From assembly GCA_001599755.1 (NCBI GenBank), contig BCHX01000006.1:1723336-1787335 (forward strand): 64,000 bases of DNA, read 5' to 3'. The stretch comes from Gliomastix tumulicola (Eukaryota > Ascomycota > Sordariomycetes > Hypocreales > Bionectriaceae). Each line of letters starts with the position of its first letter. Positions within the stretch are counted from its first letter, which is position 1. Shown here one piece after another: positions 32,282-43,800 of the stretch. A model generated the notes under the pieces. The model was not told where the DNA came from, did not search any database, and was given only the letters and a program-made list of their open reading frames with translations. The translations under genes were made by a program, and so were the position numbers.

Positions 32282-34094
32282 TCACCGTCGCTGGCCATCA
32301 TCCTTGTCAGAGAACAGCCACACATTCGGGTTACCACCCGCGAGCTTGAGGAAGTATCGCTCGTACGGACCCAGAGGCTCCTCGACCAGCGTCCTCTGCT
32401 TCTGGTTGTCCGGGCCATCCTTGTCCTTGCCAACGTACTGCCACACCCACCGCCCCTTGCTCGACTCCTGAGGGTGCTCGATGAAGGCCGGGTCATGACC
32501 CTCGGGCTCCCAGTGCGGATGCGCGGGGACGGGATCCTCGTAGCTCTTGTTCGTGCGCTCCAGGCGCCAGCTCTTGCTCAGCGACGAGCACGTCCAGACG
32601 GCCTTGTCGTTGAGGTCGAGACCCTTGCAGGCGAGCCGGACGCGCACCGAGCTGTGGATGCGCTCGTTGGTGTCCTGCAGGAACTGCGCCCTGGGGTTGC
32701 CCGTGACGGGGTCCATCTGCTTGTACAGGCCGGGCGTGCGCTCCGTGATGCCCGAGAGCCGGTAGAGGAGGCTGCTGTTCTTGCTGATCGCGCCGAGGCC
32801 CCAGGGCCGGACGGGCTTGTTGTTGTCGTAGATGGGGCTGACGGCCCAGGCGAGGAACTTGGACGTCTTCTTGGGCGCAGTCAGGGCCTGGTAGTACTCG
32901 ACGCTCTGGCTGAAGATGCGGTCGAGCGAGGGCTGGTCGAACTCGACTCCCACGGAGGCCAGTTGGTCCATCATCCCTAAGAGAGCACTGTCAGTTTGGA
33001 AGCAAGCCGGACACATAAGATCATCATGACTTACACGCTAGGGTTATGTTCGATACTCCCTGATCTGCCCATCCGCCGCCGCAGTTCCCGTGATTGCCTG
33101 GGAACCAGACCTGCCTCAGGTCGGTGGTCAACTTGTTCTCGGGCAGCCGCTCCCAGACAGCCGGGCTGAAAGGCGGGCGGGTCTCGTCCAAGGCCAGCGC
33201 CTGGAATGCGTGCTGAATGCGGTCCGACAGGGACGTGTCGTGCCACTTGAACGTGCTGCGGCGGTCAGTCTTACTTCTTTGTCACAGAAACTGCATTATC
33301 CAGGGGAGACTTATTCGTCATTCGAGGCTCGGATGCCCAGCTTCTCGAGCCAGGCAATATTCGGAATGCCCAAGCTTCCGACGGTGTCCCAGACGCAGAC
33401 GGCCTTGACCTTGATGAGGTCGCCGCTGGCCTGATAGACCCTCGTCAGGCCCATCTTCTCGAGCCGCCCACGATACTCGTCCGCTGCTGCGGGGCCCTTG
33501 GGCTTGCCGGAGAAGGGCTTGTCGGGAAAGGGGTCCTTGTAGTCGTCGTCGTGCCAGTGCTGCATGTCACTGAAGATGCTGTAGAAGTACTCTGACCCTT
33601 CCCTGGTGAGCAGGCCGAGGTTGGCAATCATGCCCGCCACGGAACGGACGGTGAAGGCGCCGCGGGAGAAGCCAACGAGGATGATCTCGTCGCCGTCCAT
33701 GTAGTTGGCGCAGATGTACGAGTACGCCTCGCGAACTCGCTATTCCCACATCACCATGGTCAGTATGTCTGGCTTCCATCCATGGGGATGCTATGCTATG
33801 TGTTGTCCATACCTCAGACAATCCCAGGCCAAATGCACCGCCGGTGATGGTGTCGAGCGTGTTGCTACCGGTCCCGACCCCCGACTCGTAGGAGATGATT
33901 TGGAGCTTGCCGTCGCTGCAGCGCCGCTTGAAGCTCCGCGAGATGCGGGTGACGTTGGAGGGCACCTGGAGCGTGCCCTTGGGGTTGAAGATGCTCGGCT
34001 TCTCGTAGCCGTTGTCGCTGTCCATCCACGTGCCGTCGCAGCAGAAGATCAGCCTCTTCCCGGTTGGGGGAGGCGTGGGCTTGGAGGATGCCAT
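32282..34094 (-). CDS. DUF2235 alpha/beta-hydrolase (Tle1-like catalytic domain), with one odd intron
   Basis: 540-aa member of the DUF2235 family, uncharacterised fungal proteins related to bacterial Tle1 phospholipase catalytic domains. Exons are 34094-33813, 33739-33315, 33255-33035 and 32976-32282. The N-terminal KRLIFCCDGTW is the family opening; ILVGFSRGAFTVRS holds the nucleophile Ser119 (GxSxG), and WDTVGSLGIP, HAFQALALDETRPPF and VWFPGNHGNCGGGW (probable His) follow in order. Introns 1 and 3 are canonical (GTATGG...TAG; GTAAGT...TTAG). Intron 2 must begin at ATAAGT and end at GCAG to hold the frame; read straight, the frame stops at 33311. No signal peptide is seen. The substrate is unknown. 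If the donor is really dead, the gene would be truncated at about residue 238. Confidence 0.75.
33256..33314 (-). other. Putative AT-AG intron (or mutated donor) in the DUF2235 gene
   Basis: 59 nt beginning ATAAGT and ending CCGCAG, with a CTGAC branch point about 10 nt before the acceptor. Splicing here joins GA to C (Asp) and continues as TFKWHDTSL, matching the family. There is no GT donor between the conserved WDTVGSLG block and the TAA stop at 33311-33313. The site equals a perfect GTAAGT donor apart from its first base. Confidence 0.55.
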
Positions 34095-35415
34095 GGTCGC
34101 AAAGTGCTGCGAATTTCAACAATTGGAACTGTCAATCGTAGGTAAGGTAGGAGAAGCAGAATGACACTGATCAGCCACGGCACACGACGGTAAGATCAGC
34201 AGCGGACAGGCAGGTCTTTATCCTATTTCGCACTCTGTCTCATTTCGCTCCAGCTTCTCAGCTCGGAATCAGGGGCGAAGGCGGTAAGACAAGGCAATGC
34301 AACCCAACCCCAACGCTATCAGCTCGAGTGACCAACGGGATGGCTTCGTTCGCGCGCCGCGCAAATGCAGCTAAGAAGTAAGCTTGGGCTATCTCATCCG
34401 CCCAGGCGTGAGATCATCCTCGCGTAAGGCGGCATCTCCTACTGCTTGCATTGCACAAGTCTATGCATCTCAATGCGAGAGCCGTCGAACATTGCTTTTT
34501 ACTAGTTGGATCCACGCCCGTCTTTTTCACCGCCCTCTAAAACTCTCCAGTTCACGGCCCGTTACAAGCCAAATTACGACACTAGAGATCGGAGTATCGA
34601 TGGTTCCCTCATTTTTGGGAATCGAGGAAATAAATGCATGATGAGATCCTGACGGGGCCCCCTTTGCACACGACTCTGACCACCATCTTTCTGACAGTGC
34701 CTCACCTGTTGCTCTATCACAGGATTCTGCTTATGATTGTGCCCTTTCTCACTCTCCTCAGCCCCTCAACGGGGGCCCAACGAAACGTAAGACATGCAGC
34801 GCATGCCATCCTCCAGAGCGCGGATTCGCTGCGTGTCTGCAAATTTCCTTTTCAGCTGGGGACGGGCTGCATGCCGCCAAGCTGGAAATGGGAGGGCCCA
34901 GCTGACCTGTCACCGCCCGAACTAGCCCCTATTCTTCAGGCATTTCAGGGTCCAGACCTTCCAAGAGTGGCAGACTATGGGACGACAGACTTCGATGATG
35001 TGAGGAATTATTTTGAGCTTCAGAGGTAAGCGTCTCACCCCGCGTGTCTGATACGAGAGTCAGTCATGTGTATACTTTCTGATGACGCCTTTGTCTTTCC
35101 GGAGCGCATCTACGTCACTGACGAGAAGATGTGGGAGTTCTGGGGAAAGTTCCGCCTAACTTAGCGGCCGTTTGACAGCTGGAGATAGTAGCCGTGGAGG
35201 GGCTCCCACATTCCTGGCAGAGGAATAGACGGTCCCTCGTCCGGGGATCAGAGCGACCTGTGTGAGCTCTGTGATTCTCTGGATTTTCCTGGCTCTCTGA
35301 TCAATTCTCTCATGTCAATTCTCTCGTGGGAGTAAGTTGAGGTATCTAAGTTGCGTGCTATATTCTACAAGTTGTTGGTACAAACTCCTCGCGTAGCCAT
35401 TCGCTGTATGGCCCC
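34095..35415. other. Intergenic region with a weak orphan open frame
   Basis: 1.3 kb between the DUF2235 start and the caf17 stop. It contains a plus-strand open frame (34634-35029, described separately). The remainder shows no gene or repeat. Confidence 0.4.
34634..35029 (+). other. Possible orphan gene or gene relic
   Basis: 131-codon open frame whose end (SPPELAPILQAFQGPDLPRV, then DYGTTDFDDVRNYFEL) looks protein-like and stops at AGGTAAGC, a good donor. About 75 nt downstream a second protein-like stretch (RIYVTDEKMWEFWGKFRL, ending TAG at 35164) is open, but the only suitable acceptor (CCGGAG) leaves the two in different frames. I recognise no family. It may be a decayed gene or chance. 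Confidence 0.25.
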
Positions 35416-36663
35416 TCATTGTTGTGGTGGCTTGACGCCATCCAGCCCGGCCTGAATCCAGTCTGGCACGAATGCCTTCACCCTGACGCTGGTCTTCGTG
35501 TCCGAGTCGTCCCCCGCCCACTCCAGCTTGAACTGCTCGTCCCCCTGGACCGGCGCGGCCGCCGTCTCGCCCGGCAGCTGCACGCCCGTCATGGTCTCGA
35601 TCCGGCACAGGCCCAGCCCGATGTTCCCCGCGCCCGCGAGCCACTTGCCCGCGGTGCGGCCCTTCTTCCCGCACCGGCCGATGCTCGTGTTCTGCGGCAC
35701 CTCGTGGGCCCGGACGCCCGGGACGTCGCCGCCGCCGCCGGTGCCCTCCGGATCGTAGTGCAGCGTCTCGGGCGGCGCGGCGTGCTCGTCGTAGATGACG
35801 CAGGGCAGGATGCGCTTGCGCACGACGCCCCGGTGCTTGGTGCGGATGGTGAGCTCCTGCCCGATGTAGCAGCCCTTGCGCCAGTCGATGCCGCCCATGA
35901 AGTCCATGTTGCTCTCCTGCGGCAGCGCGACCTCCTTGAGGATCTCGTTCTGGCCCTCGGGCACCCCGCGGAGGTACCGCCGCACCGTGTAGGCGTGCTC
36001 GGGCGCCCGCGCCAGGTCCAGCTTCGGGGCTTCGTAGCCCGGCTGGAAGATGCGGTAGCCGAGGTCCGGCGCCCGCGGGTCCTTGTACACGATGGCCCCG
36101 GCCCCGGCCCCGGCCCCGGCCCTCGGGGGCACGAGGTCGGGCTCGCCGTCGGTGCCCCAGGCCTGCCAGATCAGGCCCTCCCCGTGCTGGAGCTGCCAGA
36201 CGGAGACGTCGGCCCGCAGCTTGTACCGCTTGATGTACTTGCACAGGTCGAGGGCCTGGTCCGCGTCCACGTCGATCAGGAACCCGCCCATGTCGGCCCT
36301 GGCCCCCTTGACGATGTCGCCCTTCGGGTCCGGGTACACGAAGACGTCGTACAGCACGCGGCCCGTGGCGTTGAGGAAGCCCGCGTAGAAGGGATCCTGC
36401 CGCGGGTTCTGGTTCTTGCGCGTGAGGGCGTTGCCCGTGATGACGCCCTGCAGGAACTTGGCCGCGTCGGAGCCCGTCATGGCGAGGATCGCCCGCGAAG
36501 AGAGCGGTGCCAGGCCTGAGGGGGAAAACCCTGCGGCAGGCGATGGTGGTGTGTGCTGCGCGGTCGGGGAGGTCGAGTACGGGCGGCGGCGGCGGCGGCA
36601 GTTGAGGCAGCCTCGGAGGGGGGAGCCCCCCAGGGAGGAGATTCGTCGGATCGGCGCTCGCAT
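35416..36663 (-). CDS. caf17: Mitochondrial Fe-S assembly protein Caf17/Iba57 (GcvT-like)
   Basis: Folate-binding-fold protein of the GcvT/YgfZ superfamily that helps make mitochondrial [4Fe-4S] clusters for aconitase-type and lipoate-pathway enzymes. Single exon, 415 aa. The N-terminus is Arg/Ser-rich without acidic residues (MRAPIRRISSLGGSPLRGCL), a likely mitochondrial presequence. The YgfZ signature K-G-C-Y-I-G-Q-E is at 263-270, with C265 as the conserved Cys. FLQGVITGNAL and GFLNATGRVLYDVFVY are also family motifs. An Ala-Gly repeat at about 182-190, coded by GGGGCC units on the coding strand, is an insertion specific to this gene. The longer 501-codon overlapping frame is a shadow. Confidence 0.9.
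   Translation of the reverse strand: MRAPIRRISSLGGSPLRGCLNCRRRRRPYSTSPTAQHTPPSPAAGFSPSGLAPLSSRAILAMTGSDAAKFLQGVITGNALTRKNQNPRQDPFYAGFLNATGRVLYDVFVYPDPKGDIVKGARADMGGFLIDVDADQALDLCKYIKRYKLRADVSVWQLQHGEGLIWQAWGTDGEPDLVPPRAGAGAGAGAIVYKDPRAPDLGYRIFQPGYEAPKLDLARAPEHAYTVRRYLRGVPEGQNEILKEVALPQESNMDFMGGIDWRKGCYIGQELTIRTKHRGVVRKRILPCVIYDEHAAPPETLHYDPEGTGGGGDVPGVRAHEVPQNTSIGRCGKKGRTAGKWLAGAGNIGLGLCRIETMTGVQLPGETAAAPVQGDEQFKLEWAGDDSDTKTSVRVKAFVPDWIQAGLDGVKPPQQ
36094..36117. repeat. (GGCCCC)4 hexanucleotide repeat inside caf17
   Basis: Four perfect GGCCCC units plus a partial fifth. On the coding strand they read GGGGCC and give alternating Ala-Gly. Confidence 0.9.
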
Positions 36664-39600
36664 GGTGAATTAGTCGATGGCTTCCCCAAGCACCTTCACA
36701 TGTCGAGATTGAGGGGTGTTGTGATGGCCGATGCCGTGGTTCGTGATGGTTGGAGAGGAGAAGGAATAGCGATTGATTGCAAATCCATGTCCTCTGAACT
36801 GGCGGGAAAAGCGGGGACAACAGCCCCGACGGAATTAGCTATTGGCGGAGATCGGGAGAGAGATCTCTCCAAGGTACTATTTCAAAGCTCAAAACCATTA
36901 AAGAAAAATCAATACATTTGACTCGAGTTTGGAGCACCAAAAAGCGCATGATTGCGTCTTCAGAGGAGGTTCAATCGCTCCTCGACAGCCTCGTCCGATG
37001 ACGGCGCAAAGGGGGCCAGAGGCAGACGCGGGTGGCACCAGCACAATCACCTAGACACAGACATCCAAGTTACACCCTCGAAGCGATCTCGACTCTCCGT
37101 GGACTCTGACCCCCCCCCTTCAATCCTCACAGGGACCTTTGACTCGTGGCGTCTAGGGCCTCCTCGCCATCCTCGCTTTCGAGGCTGCCATTGGTTCACC
37201 AGGTTTCGCCTCCATCGTCTGAGCCCTGTCCTCTCGTTTCCCTCGAACCGAGAAACCCCCCCAGACCTGCGGGCGCTCGCAGCCTCAACACCCTGGGGTA
37301 CAACAAACGCCACCGCCCTGCGCTGCAATGCCGAAGCTATCGCCTGATGGTGGCCGTGTAAAGCACAGGGGGTTCGGTATAGCCCTCAGAACCTTTGTGA
37401 TCGCTCACATGGTCTATTGAGACCCTAGCAGGAAGGCGAACGAGAGGGGGGTGGGCTAGCAGTTACCGCTAGGTTCGAAGTCCATCAGAGCGTCAAGCGG
37501 CGGGGGCCAAATAGTGGTTTCCGCCCAGCCCAGGATTCACCTTCAGCTTGGGTTGATATCGCACCCCCTGCTGGTATTACGATACAACCCTGAAAGACAG
37601 GACTCAGGGTCTCTCCAACAGAATTTCGTTCGGCTCTGTCACATATCATCTCGTCTGTGCACTGGTATGACGTCCATTGTCACATTTCTGCCCTTGCCTG
37701 GTGCTCGGACGTCCGAGGGCTATCCTGGCCCCCTAACCTAACAGCATGCATGCCCTTGCGCCCGCCTCGGTCGCCTTCTTTCCTATGGCCACCACCACCA
37801 CCACCACCACCATCACGTCAAGGTCAGGTGAGATGAAGGCAGCCAGGATCCCAGCAGCCTGCGAGAGTTGGCGGGGTTACGGTGGTGCAGTCCTGTCCCC
37901 CCTCCCCCCCATCATTCCGCTGTGAATCAAGGCAGCCCACCTGATGCCTTGCAGGTGACTGTCTGCCTGGCTCCTGATGTCGGAACCAAGACAAGATGTC
38001 TCAACCCCAGCTGCCTGCACAGACATACGAAGGCATTACGCACTGCATAGACACGCGTTGTGCTAACAGACCAAGGACTCGTAAGTGCTTTCCGCAGGGC
38101 TACAGTTGCTGCCTTGGCAGAAGGTCGAACAAATACGCGAGCATTAGACCATACATTCTGGGTGTGTATGTGGCTCAAGTTTTCCTTCCCCTATACATGC
38201 TTAGCTGCCTACCAGCACTGCAAGGCGGCAACTCTTCATGCTTTGTCATGCCGGTGGAGTCAACAATTGGCAAGGTATCGTTGATCACCGCCGTGACACG
38301 TGGAAGCACGGACCAGCCAACCAGCAGCAGCCTTTACCCTCTGCTGCCTCACATTCCTCGCACGTAATGCCCGTCGCACCGAGTCACATTCGCGAGCTTT
38401 CCCCATCACAAATCTTCTGCTTCGTCCGTCCGCTTCCGCAGTCAAAACCAGCCAACATCTTGGCCCTTTGGCAAGCTTCACTCCCCTCACGCACGCACAC
38501 ACACACACGCACACCCCCTCCCATTGCCCCGATGCGGCCACTTTCAACAATTGTGATGGGCATTGGGCATCCAGCCAAGCCGTGATTGGCTCGTGAACTG
38601 AACCCCCCTTGATAACAGATCAAAGATCGTCGCCCAGCGTCTGGCAACCTGCGTGAAGATAATAACATGTGGAGTCCAACCACAACCCGGCAGGCCAGCC
38701 TGAGTCCCCGCTTTTCCCCGGGACGCTTTGGGATGATTCCTGAAAAGGGACCGGAGTTTTTTTGGCTTGGTGATGGAGTCACGGTCGGCTGACCCAGCCT
38801 GATGAGAGTGTCTTGTCCAACCACGACGCGCCCTTTCCTTCGGCGATGCCCATCGGCGATGCGCGAGACACACTGCTGCAGAGAGGGAAGGGTAGTAGGT
38901 ATGTATGCAACCGACGTAATGGCTCGTTGCCGCAGTCACTGAAGGGTATTGGGGGCCCAGGGATCCCCTCCCCCCCGCCGACCCTGAACATGCCCACCGG
39001 GACGGACGCAGCGGACGGGCACAGACAGACAAGGTTGATTGACTGCCACATTGTCATTGTCGCAGCAGTGACGAGTCAATCATGCGCACGATAAGACACC
39101 TTTCAATCGTGCGTAGTGGCGAGCGGCAGTGCTACATTATTCGCATCACATCACATCACCTCACATCACACACTAAAGCAACGACCAGGCATTACATGAT
39201 CTGTCCTTGCTACTTGTAAACTGGCCATTTTATCTCTTCGTCATCATTCAACTAGAAGTAATAGAGTTCAACCAACGGCAACAGAGTTGCAATGACTAAA
39301 CGCGCCCTGCGGTGCTCGGTGACTTTTCGCGCACTCGCATTTTTAAGCTGCCGAGACCGGGAAGGGTGGGGTGGGGAGGACAGACCCTTGAATTAGTAAT
39401 TCCATTGAGGTTTTGTTGGTGCACATCGTCCATGTTTTTGTCAGCAGCTGTGGCCAGCACCACGTTGTCCGTGCCAGAATTCCACGTCTTTGTTCCCACT
39501 GTTTGAAAGGACCCCTCCAAGCAATTTGTCAAGGGCAGGAAAAGAAAAAAAAAAAAACGCCCGCGCGCGTGGGTTCCCGGTACTCTGCACGAAGGGTCAA

Positions 39601-40235
39601 GTTGAGCTTTTTTTTTCTTGGGGCTTGGGTGTTTTTCATTCAGTGACTCAGAGAGTGGGCTCGGTAGGGGGCAGTGGATGTCAGTCAGTAGTGGCAGTGG
39701 CGGAGCGAGGCAGTAGTCGTCACGATCAGAATGCGAGAGCGAAAAGAGGCATTGTTTCAGAGAAATTTCTTTTGATATTTTTTTAATATGGATTTTTGTT
39801 GGTTTTTTGGCGGGATATGCTCCCTTTGTGTGTCTATCTAATCTTTGTAGGTTCCCCCCCATCCCACTCTACCATGCGCTGCATGGGAGCGGGAGGTGGT
39901 GAAGAAAAAAGTATCCAAAGCCGTTGTTGTACATCCCTGAGATCTGAGTGGTGTCCTGTTGTGCGTCCGCCTCATTAAAGGAAAAAATTGCCCCGTTGTA
40001 TCCCTAAGATAGACCCATACATATGAGACTGGTAGAAGTGAAGAAGAAGAAGAAAAGATATATCGTATGAAGAAGAAGAGGTTCGCTTTTTGGTTGCCCA
40101 GGCTGGTATATGTCGTAAAAGTCTTGATTGTAGAAATGATGTTGCGCCGTCGCTATGCCCAATGCTGAAAAGTCATGAAAAGAGGAGTCGTTAAAGTGCT
40201 GAAGAGAGAAGAAGTTGCTGCTGACCACCGCTGGC
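36664..40235. other. 3.6-kb gene-poor region
   Basis: No supported gene between the caf17 start and the acidic-protein stop. It contains an ACC triplet run near 37791-37813, a CA-rich stretch at 38490-38515, imperfect CATCACATCAC repeats near 39145-39170, and A/T homopolymers near 39545 and 39610. A GGTTCGAAGTCC string at 37472 is not accompanied by a tRNA fold. The right end (39900-40235) is probably the 3' UTR of the next gene. Confidence 0.45.
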
Positions 40236-40889
40236 TTAGTAGACAGGGATGGCAGAGACCGCGGGTGCGGTACCCTTGGGCAGGTAGTAGCTCTCCTTGT
40301 ACAGCGACTCCTCCTCCTCGGACTGCTCGTCGTCCTTCTCGGCGGTGGACAGCTGGGCGATGGCGGACTTGGGCGAGGCGGGCATGGACTCATCCTCATC
40401 CTCGCTGTCGGACTCCTCGATGAGCTCGGGCGGCGAGTTGGAGCGGGAAGGGGTGCGGACGAGGGAGAGCTGCTCGTAGTCCTCCTCGAGGTCGTCCTCC
40501 TCCTCCTCCTCGTCTGAAGTCTCCTCCTCGCTGTCGTACTCCTCCTCGGGCACCTGGGCGAGGTTCTCGGACCACTGGACGTGGCGCTCCTGCTGCTTCT
40601 GGGCGGTGGTCGTCGTCGTCGTCGTCGAGGCGCCGCGGACGGACTGGTTGAACCACTGCTCCTGGGCGCGCTCCACCTCGGCGAGCTCGAGCATCAGGGT
40701 GTCGAGGAGGTTGGCGTGGCCGACGAGGAAGCGGAGGTCGTGATCGGGCTGGGCAGCTTCGCGGCTGAGCTTGGCCCGCGCCTTGTGGGCGAGGAAGTAA
40801 GTCTGGGTCATGGACATGTTGTCGGCAGAGGAGGACTGGGGGCTGCGGAAAGAGATGGAGGTCGGTCGCTGCATGGTGGTGGCAGACAT
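40236..40889 (-). CDS. Conserved acidic hypothetical protein
   Basis: Intron-less, 217-aa protein I recognise only as a filamentous-fungal conserved hypothetical. The N-terminal half has the ordered, probably helical part (QTYFLAHKARAKLSREA, then HDLRFLVGHANLLDTLMLEL and AEVERAQEQWFNQSVRG). A poly-Thr stretch coded by ACG repeats follows, then a long Glu/Asp-rich disordered region with two SP-type sites (PSRSNSPPEL, MPASPKS), and the conserved-looking end GTAPAVSAIPVY. There is no signal peptide, membrane segment or known catalytic motif. A 22-bp minisatellite lies about 200 bp upstream of its start, and gene-free DNA of 3.6 and 6.9 kb flanks it. The function is unknown. Confidence 0.75.
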   Translation of the reverse strand: MSATTMQRPTSISFRSPQSSSADNMSMTQTYFLAHKARAKLSREAAQPDHDLRFLVGHANLLDTLMLELAEVERAQEQWFNQSVRGASTTTTTTTAQKQQERHVQWSENLAQVPEEEYDSEEETSDEEEEEDDLEEDYEQLSLVRTPSRSNSPPELIEESDSEDEDESMPASPKSAIAQLSTAEKDDEQSEEEESLYKESYYLPKGTAPAVSAIPVY

Positions 40890-43800
40890 TGTGTTGTGTG
40901 TGGAGAGGATATGGTGGTAGTTATAATGTTGGGACGCTTGTTTGTGTGCGTCGAGAGTTCAAGATAGGCAACAAAGGTGGATGCCTGGTAATAGTGGTGG
41001 TTGGCAGTGTTGTTGCTATGGTTATCAGAAGAGATGCTTCGTGGTTGTTTGGAGTTGAGGCTCTTGATCTGATGTTGTTGTTGAGTGTTGATGAGGATGA
41101 GTGTGTTTGATGATGAGGATGAGTGTGTTTGATGATGAGGATGAGTGTGTTTGATGATGAGGATGGAGATCAGATCGAAGGGGGGGGGGATGCTATTCTT
41201 TTAACTTGTGATCCCGTCAGCCTCTAGGTCTCGGGGATGATGAGACGCCCCGACCATGGGCCGCCTAAAGCGGACTTTGGAGACGGACCCGAATGAGAGT
41301 GCGTGCGTGAGACAGGCCAAGACAAGGGTTGTCAGCTCCACAGAGGGGATGCCTTGAGCCTGAGGGAGGGGGTGTGTGGCAAGCTGCAAGGGCGTGGCTC
41401 GGAGCGGCCATAACTCCTTGCCAGCGGCCGTCCCACGCCCTCCCGAGCACTGAGCGAGCACTGCGCGACAGAACAGAGACCCTTATAAATCAGCCCGTGC
41501 TGTCATTGTTAAGTCCGAAGTCGTAGGGCGCCACGGGTACCCCGGCGGCGCCCCCAATGCACGCGTCATGCCATGTATCTGCGGAGCCCGCGGTACCTCC
41601 GCTGCAAGGTCGGTGTGCTCGGTTCTCAGCACAACACCGGTTCTTTGAATTTGTGGTGGATTACCAACGCCAGCGCCGACTAATCACTTTGACTCTCTGT
41701 CCGCTTCTTCGGCCTTCCACTAAAGTCCACTGGCCTGATGACTCTTACAAACTGCACGAAAAGCAGAGTTTGACCCTGGCTGACTTATCGTAAAGCCGCC
41801 TCTCCGAGTGCGAGAAGGCTACTCGTTAAGCTGCGGCATTCGGCAAGCCAGCGTGAGGCCGTTCGTTATGTTTTGATTTAACAAGCTGGCTAGCATAATG
41901 TAATGATGCACCGGGCGGTTGGTTGGTTGGGTTATGCCCAGCAGCAAAATCGTGATGTAAGCACAGACCACGGTAGCCGTCTTGGGTTTCTAAGCACCGG
42001 TGCCCCGAATTCCAGTGGCCGCCCACCTCATTGGCCAGCTAGCTCCAATCTCGCACAGTCCGTGGCAGGAACAGCCCCTGCTGCTGGAGGGTCCCTCCCC
42101 TGGGTCACTGTCGCACTGGGTCTCGTCGCCCACCCAACCAAGCAGCCAACCCAACTAGAAACCCAACCAAAAGGCCTGTCAAATGCGAAGCCAAGACCCG
42201 GAATGCATCCCAGAGCCTGGTCGTCCATGATCACCCAGGAGGATTCCTTCTGCGAAGCTTCCATTGCATGATATCACCTGGATTTCTCAGCGCGGGCCTA
42301 CACTGCATGGGAGTCTCCTGGACGCCCCCCCGCGTCTTCTCGTTGGTTCCCTAGACCTTTGGATATTGATAATGCGCTGTCAGTCAAGCCGGAGGGCTCA
42401 ACGTGTCTCTGCATATTATGCCGTTGGCTCTATCTCGACCTGATACAGAGGACCTTTCACAACCAACAAGCTGCTTCCGTCGCTTTCATCCTCGTAACCA
42501 TGGTCATGTCCCCATTCAGACATCCATCCATCCATCCCGTCATGTGAGGGCGCCAACTGTGACTACGGCCGCCCGCAACTACGTCGACATACATGCCCGT
42601 TTCTAGGGGTTCATTCCCCCCCGCCCGTCGGTTCACGCGAGGGTAGGGGGGGTGTGAGGATGGATGGGAAAGAAGAAAAGCAGCCTCAAGATCCAAACCC
42701 AGATTCCGCCCATTATTCCATTTCACTTTGGCAAGGGTGGAACATGGAGGGGTTCGCACGGCGTCACCGGCGTGCCTGAGCGCAGCGCAAGGGAAGGAGA
42801 AATAAAGCCTGGGCGCATCATAGGGTGTGATCATCGATGTGATACCCTGAGTCTCTTCCCCCGGATTGCGAGATGGTGCAGCCGCGCTGAGTTGTGTGTT
42901 GTTGTGGGCTGGGCCAAACTCCCTATTACTCCTTTGGGACCGGAGTTCTCGCAGTTCCAGTTGCTGGCACGCGCGCATGATGCAATGTGACGGCCCATGC
43001 AGTGCCCGCTTCAGCAGCGCCAAAGACCCTGCGAAAATGTGATGTTGGTCCCCTAAATCCACAGGGACCCGTGCTGTTTGCGTCCGTTGATTCGCTCTGC
43101 CCGTGGTGCATCATGATGCATGGAATGATGCGTGGAAGGTATACGACCTTCGAAAAGTCTTGGACGAGCGGGCGCCTTGTCTAGACCCCTGCCCCATATC
43201 TCGCCCATCCGGCTCCAAGGATCTGAGTGTCCCGCAAGGACCTCGCATCCTGGTCTACGAGATCTGATTGGTGCCGCGGACCATCAGCTGTTGGCTGGAT
43301 GTTTGTTTGCGGCCTGAACACAGGACACATGACGGTCCTTCGAGTCCCAAAGATCGTGATGTTGGTTGCTGGGCCCCTTCGTCCCTGCTATCTGGACTCG
43401 TCCCGATGTGGATATGGAGCTTTCGGAGGGCGTGAGCCTAAGGGCGCCGATCCACTGGACTGTCGGGTAAGGTACCTCTGGCAAGACTCATAATGTGTCT
43501 GCCGCAAGGTATCTTTCGAGTGGGGTCATGAGCAGGGGGGGTTGAGATGTACTGTCAGAATAACGCCACCTACGGCCCTACGTTTTCACCACACGCTTCA
43601 TCCGCGTGTATTCTGTCATGCCGCTCAGGATGAGTCAACCGGCCTCCGTCCCAGCGATTCTCACAGGGATGCGGCCCTCCGAATGTAGGGCTGAGCAATG
43701 AGCAAGCTCCAGTGGGTAATGACTCAAGCTCACTCACCCAATGGATGCCCGTACCTCAACTAACGGGTAGCGTCCCCGATCAGGCTCCCCGTGCCCTCCA

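Noticed and set aside
35419..36519. 366-codon plus-strand open frame
   Set aside because: Antisense shadow of caf17.
35315..36820. 501-codon minus-strand open frame
   Set aside because: Alternative frame over caf17; Arg/Pro/Gly-rich with no family match, whereas the 415-codon frame carries the KGCYIGQE signature.
37472..37483. GGTTCGAAGTCC, resembling a tRNA B box
   Set aside because: It has one extra base compared with the consensus, and no A box or cloverleaf arms could be found around it.
39296..39862. 188-codon minus-strand open frame
   Set aside because: Contains Lys and Phe homopolymers from A/T runs, low-complexity Pro/Ser stretches and no domain; probably non-coding.
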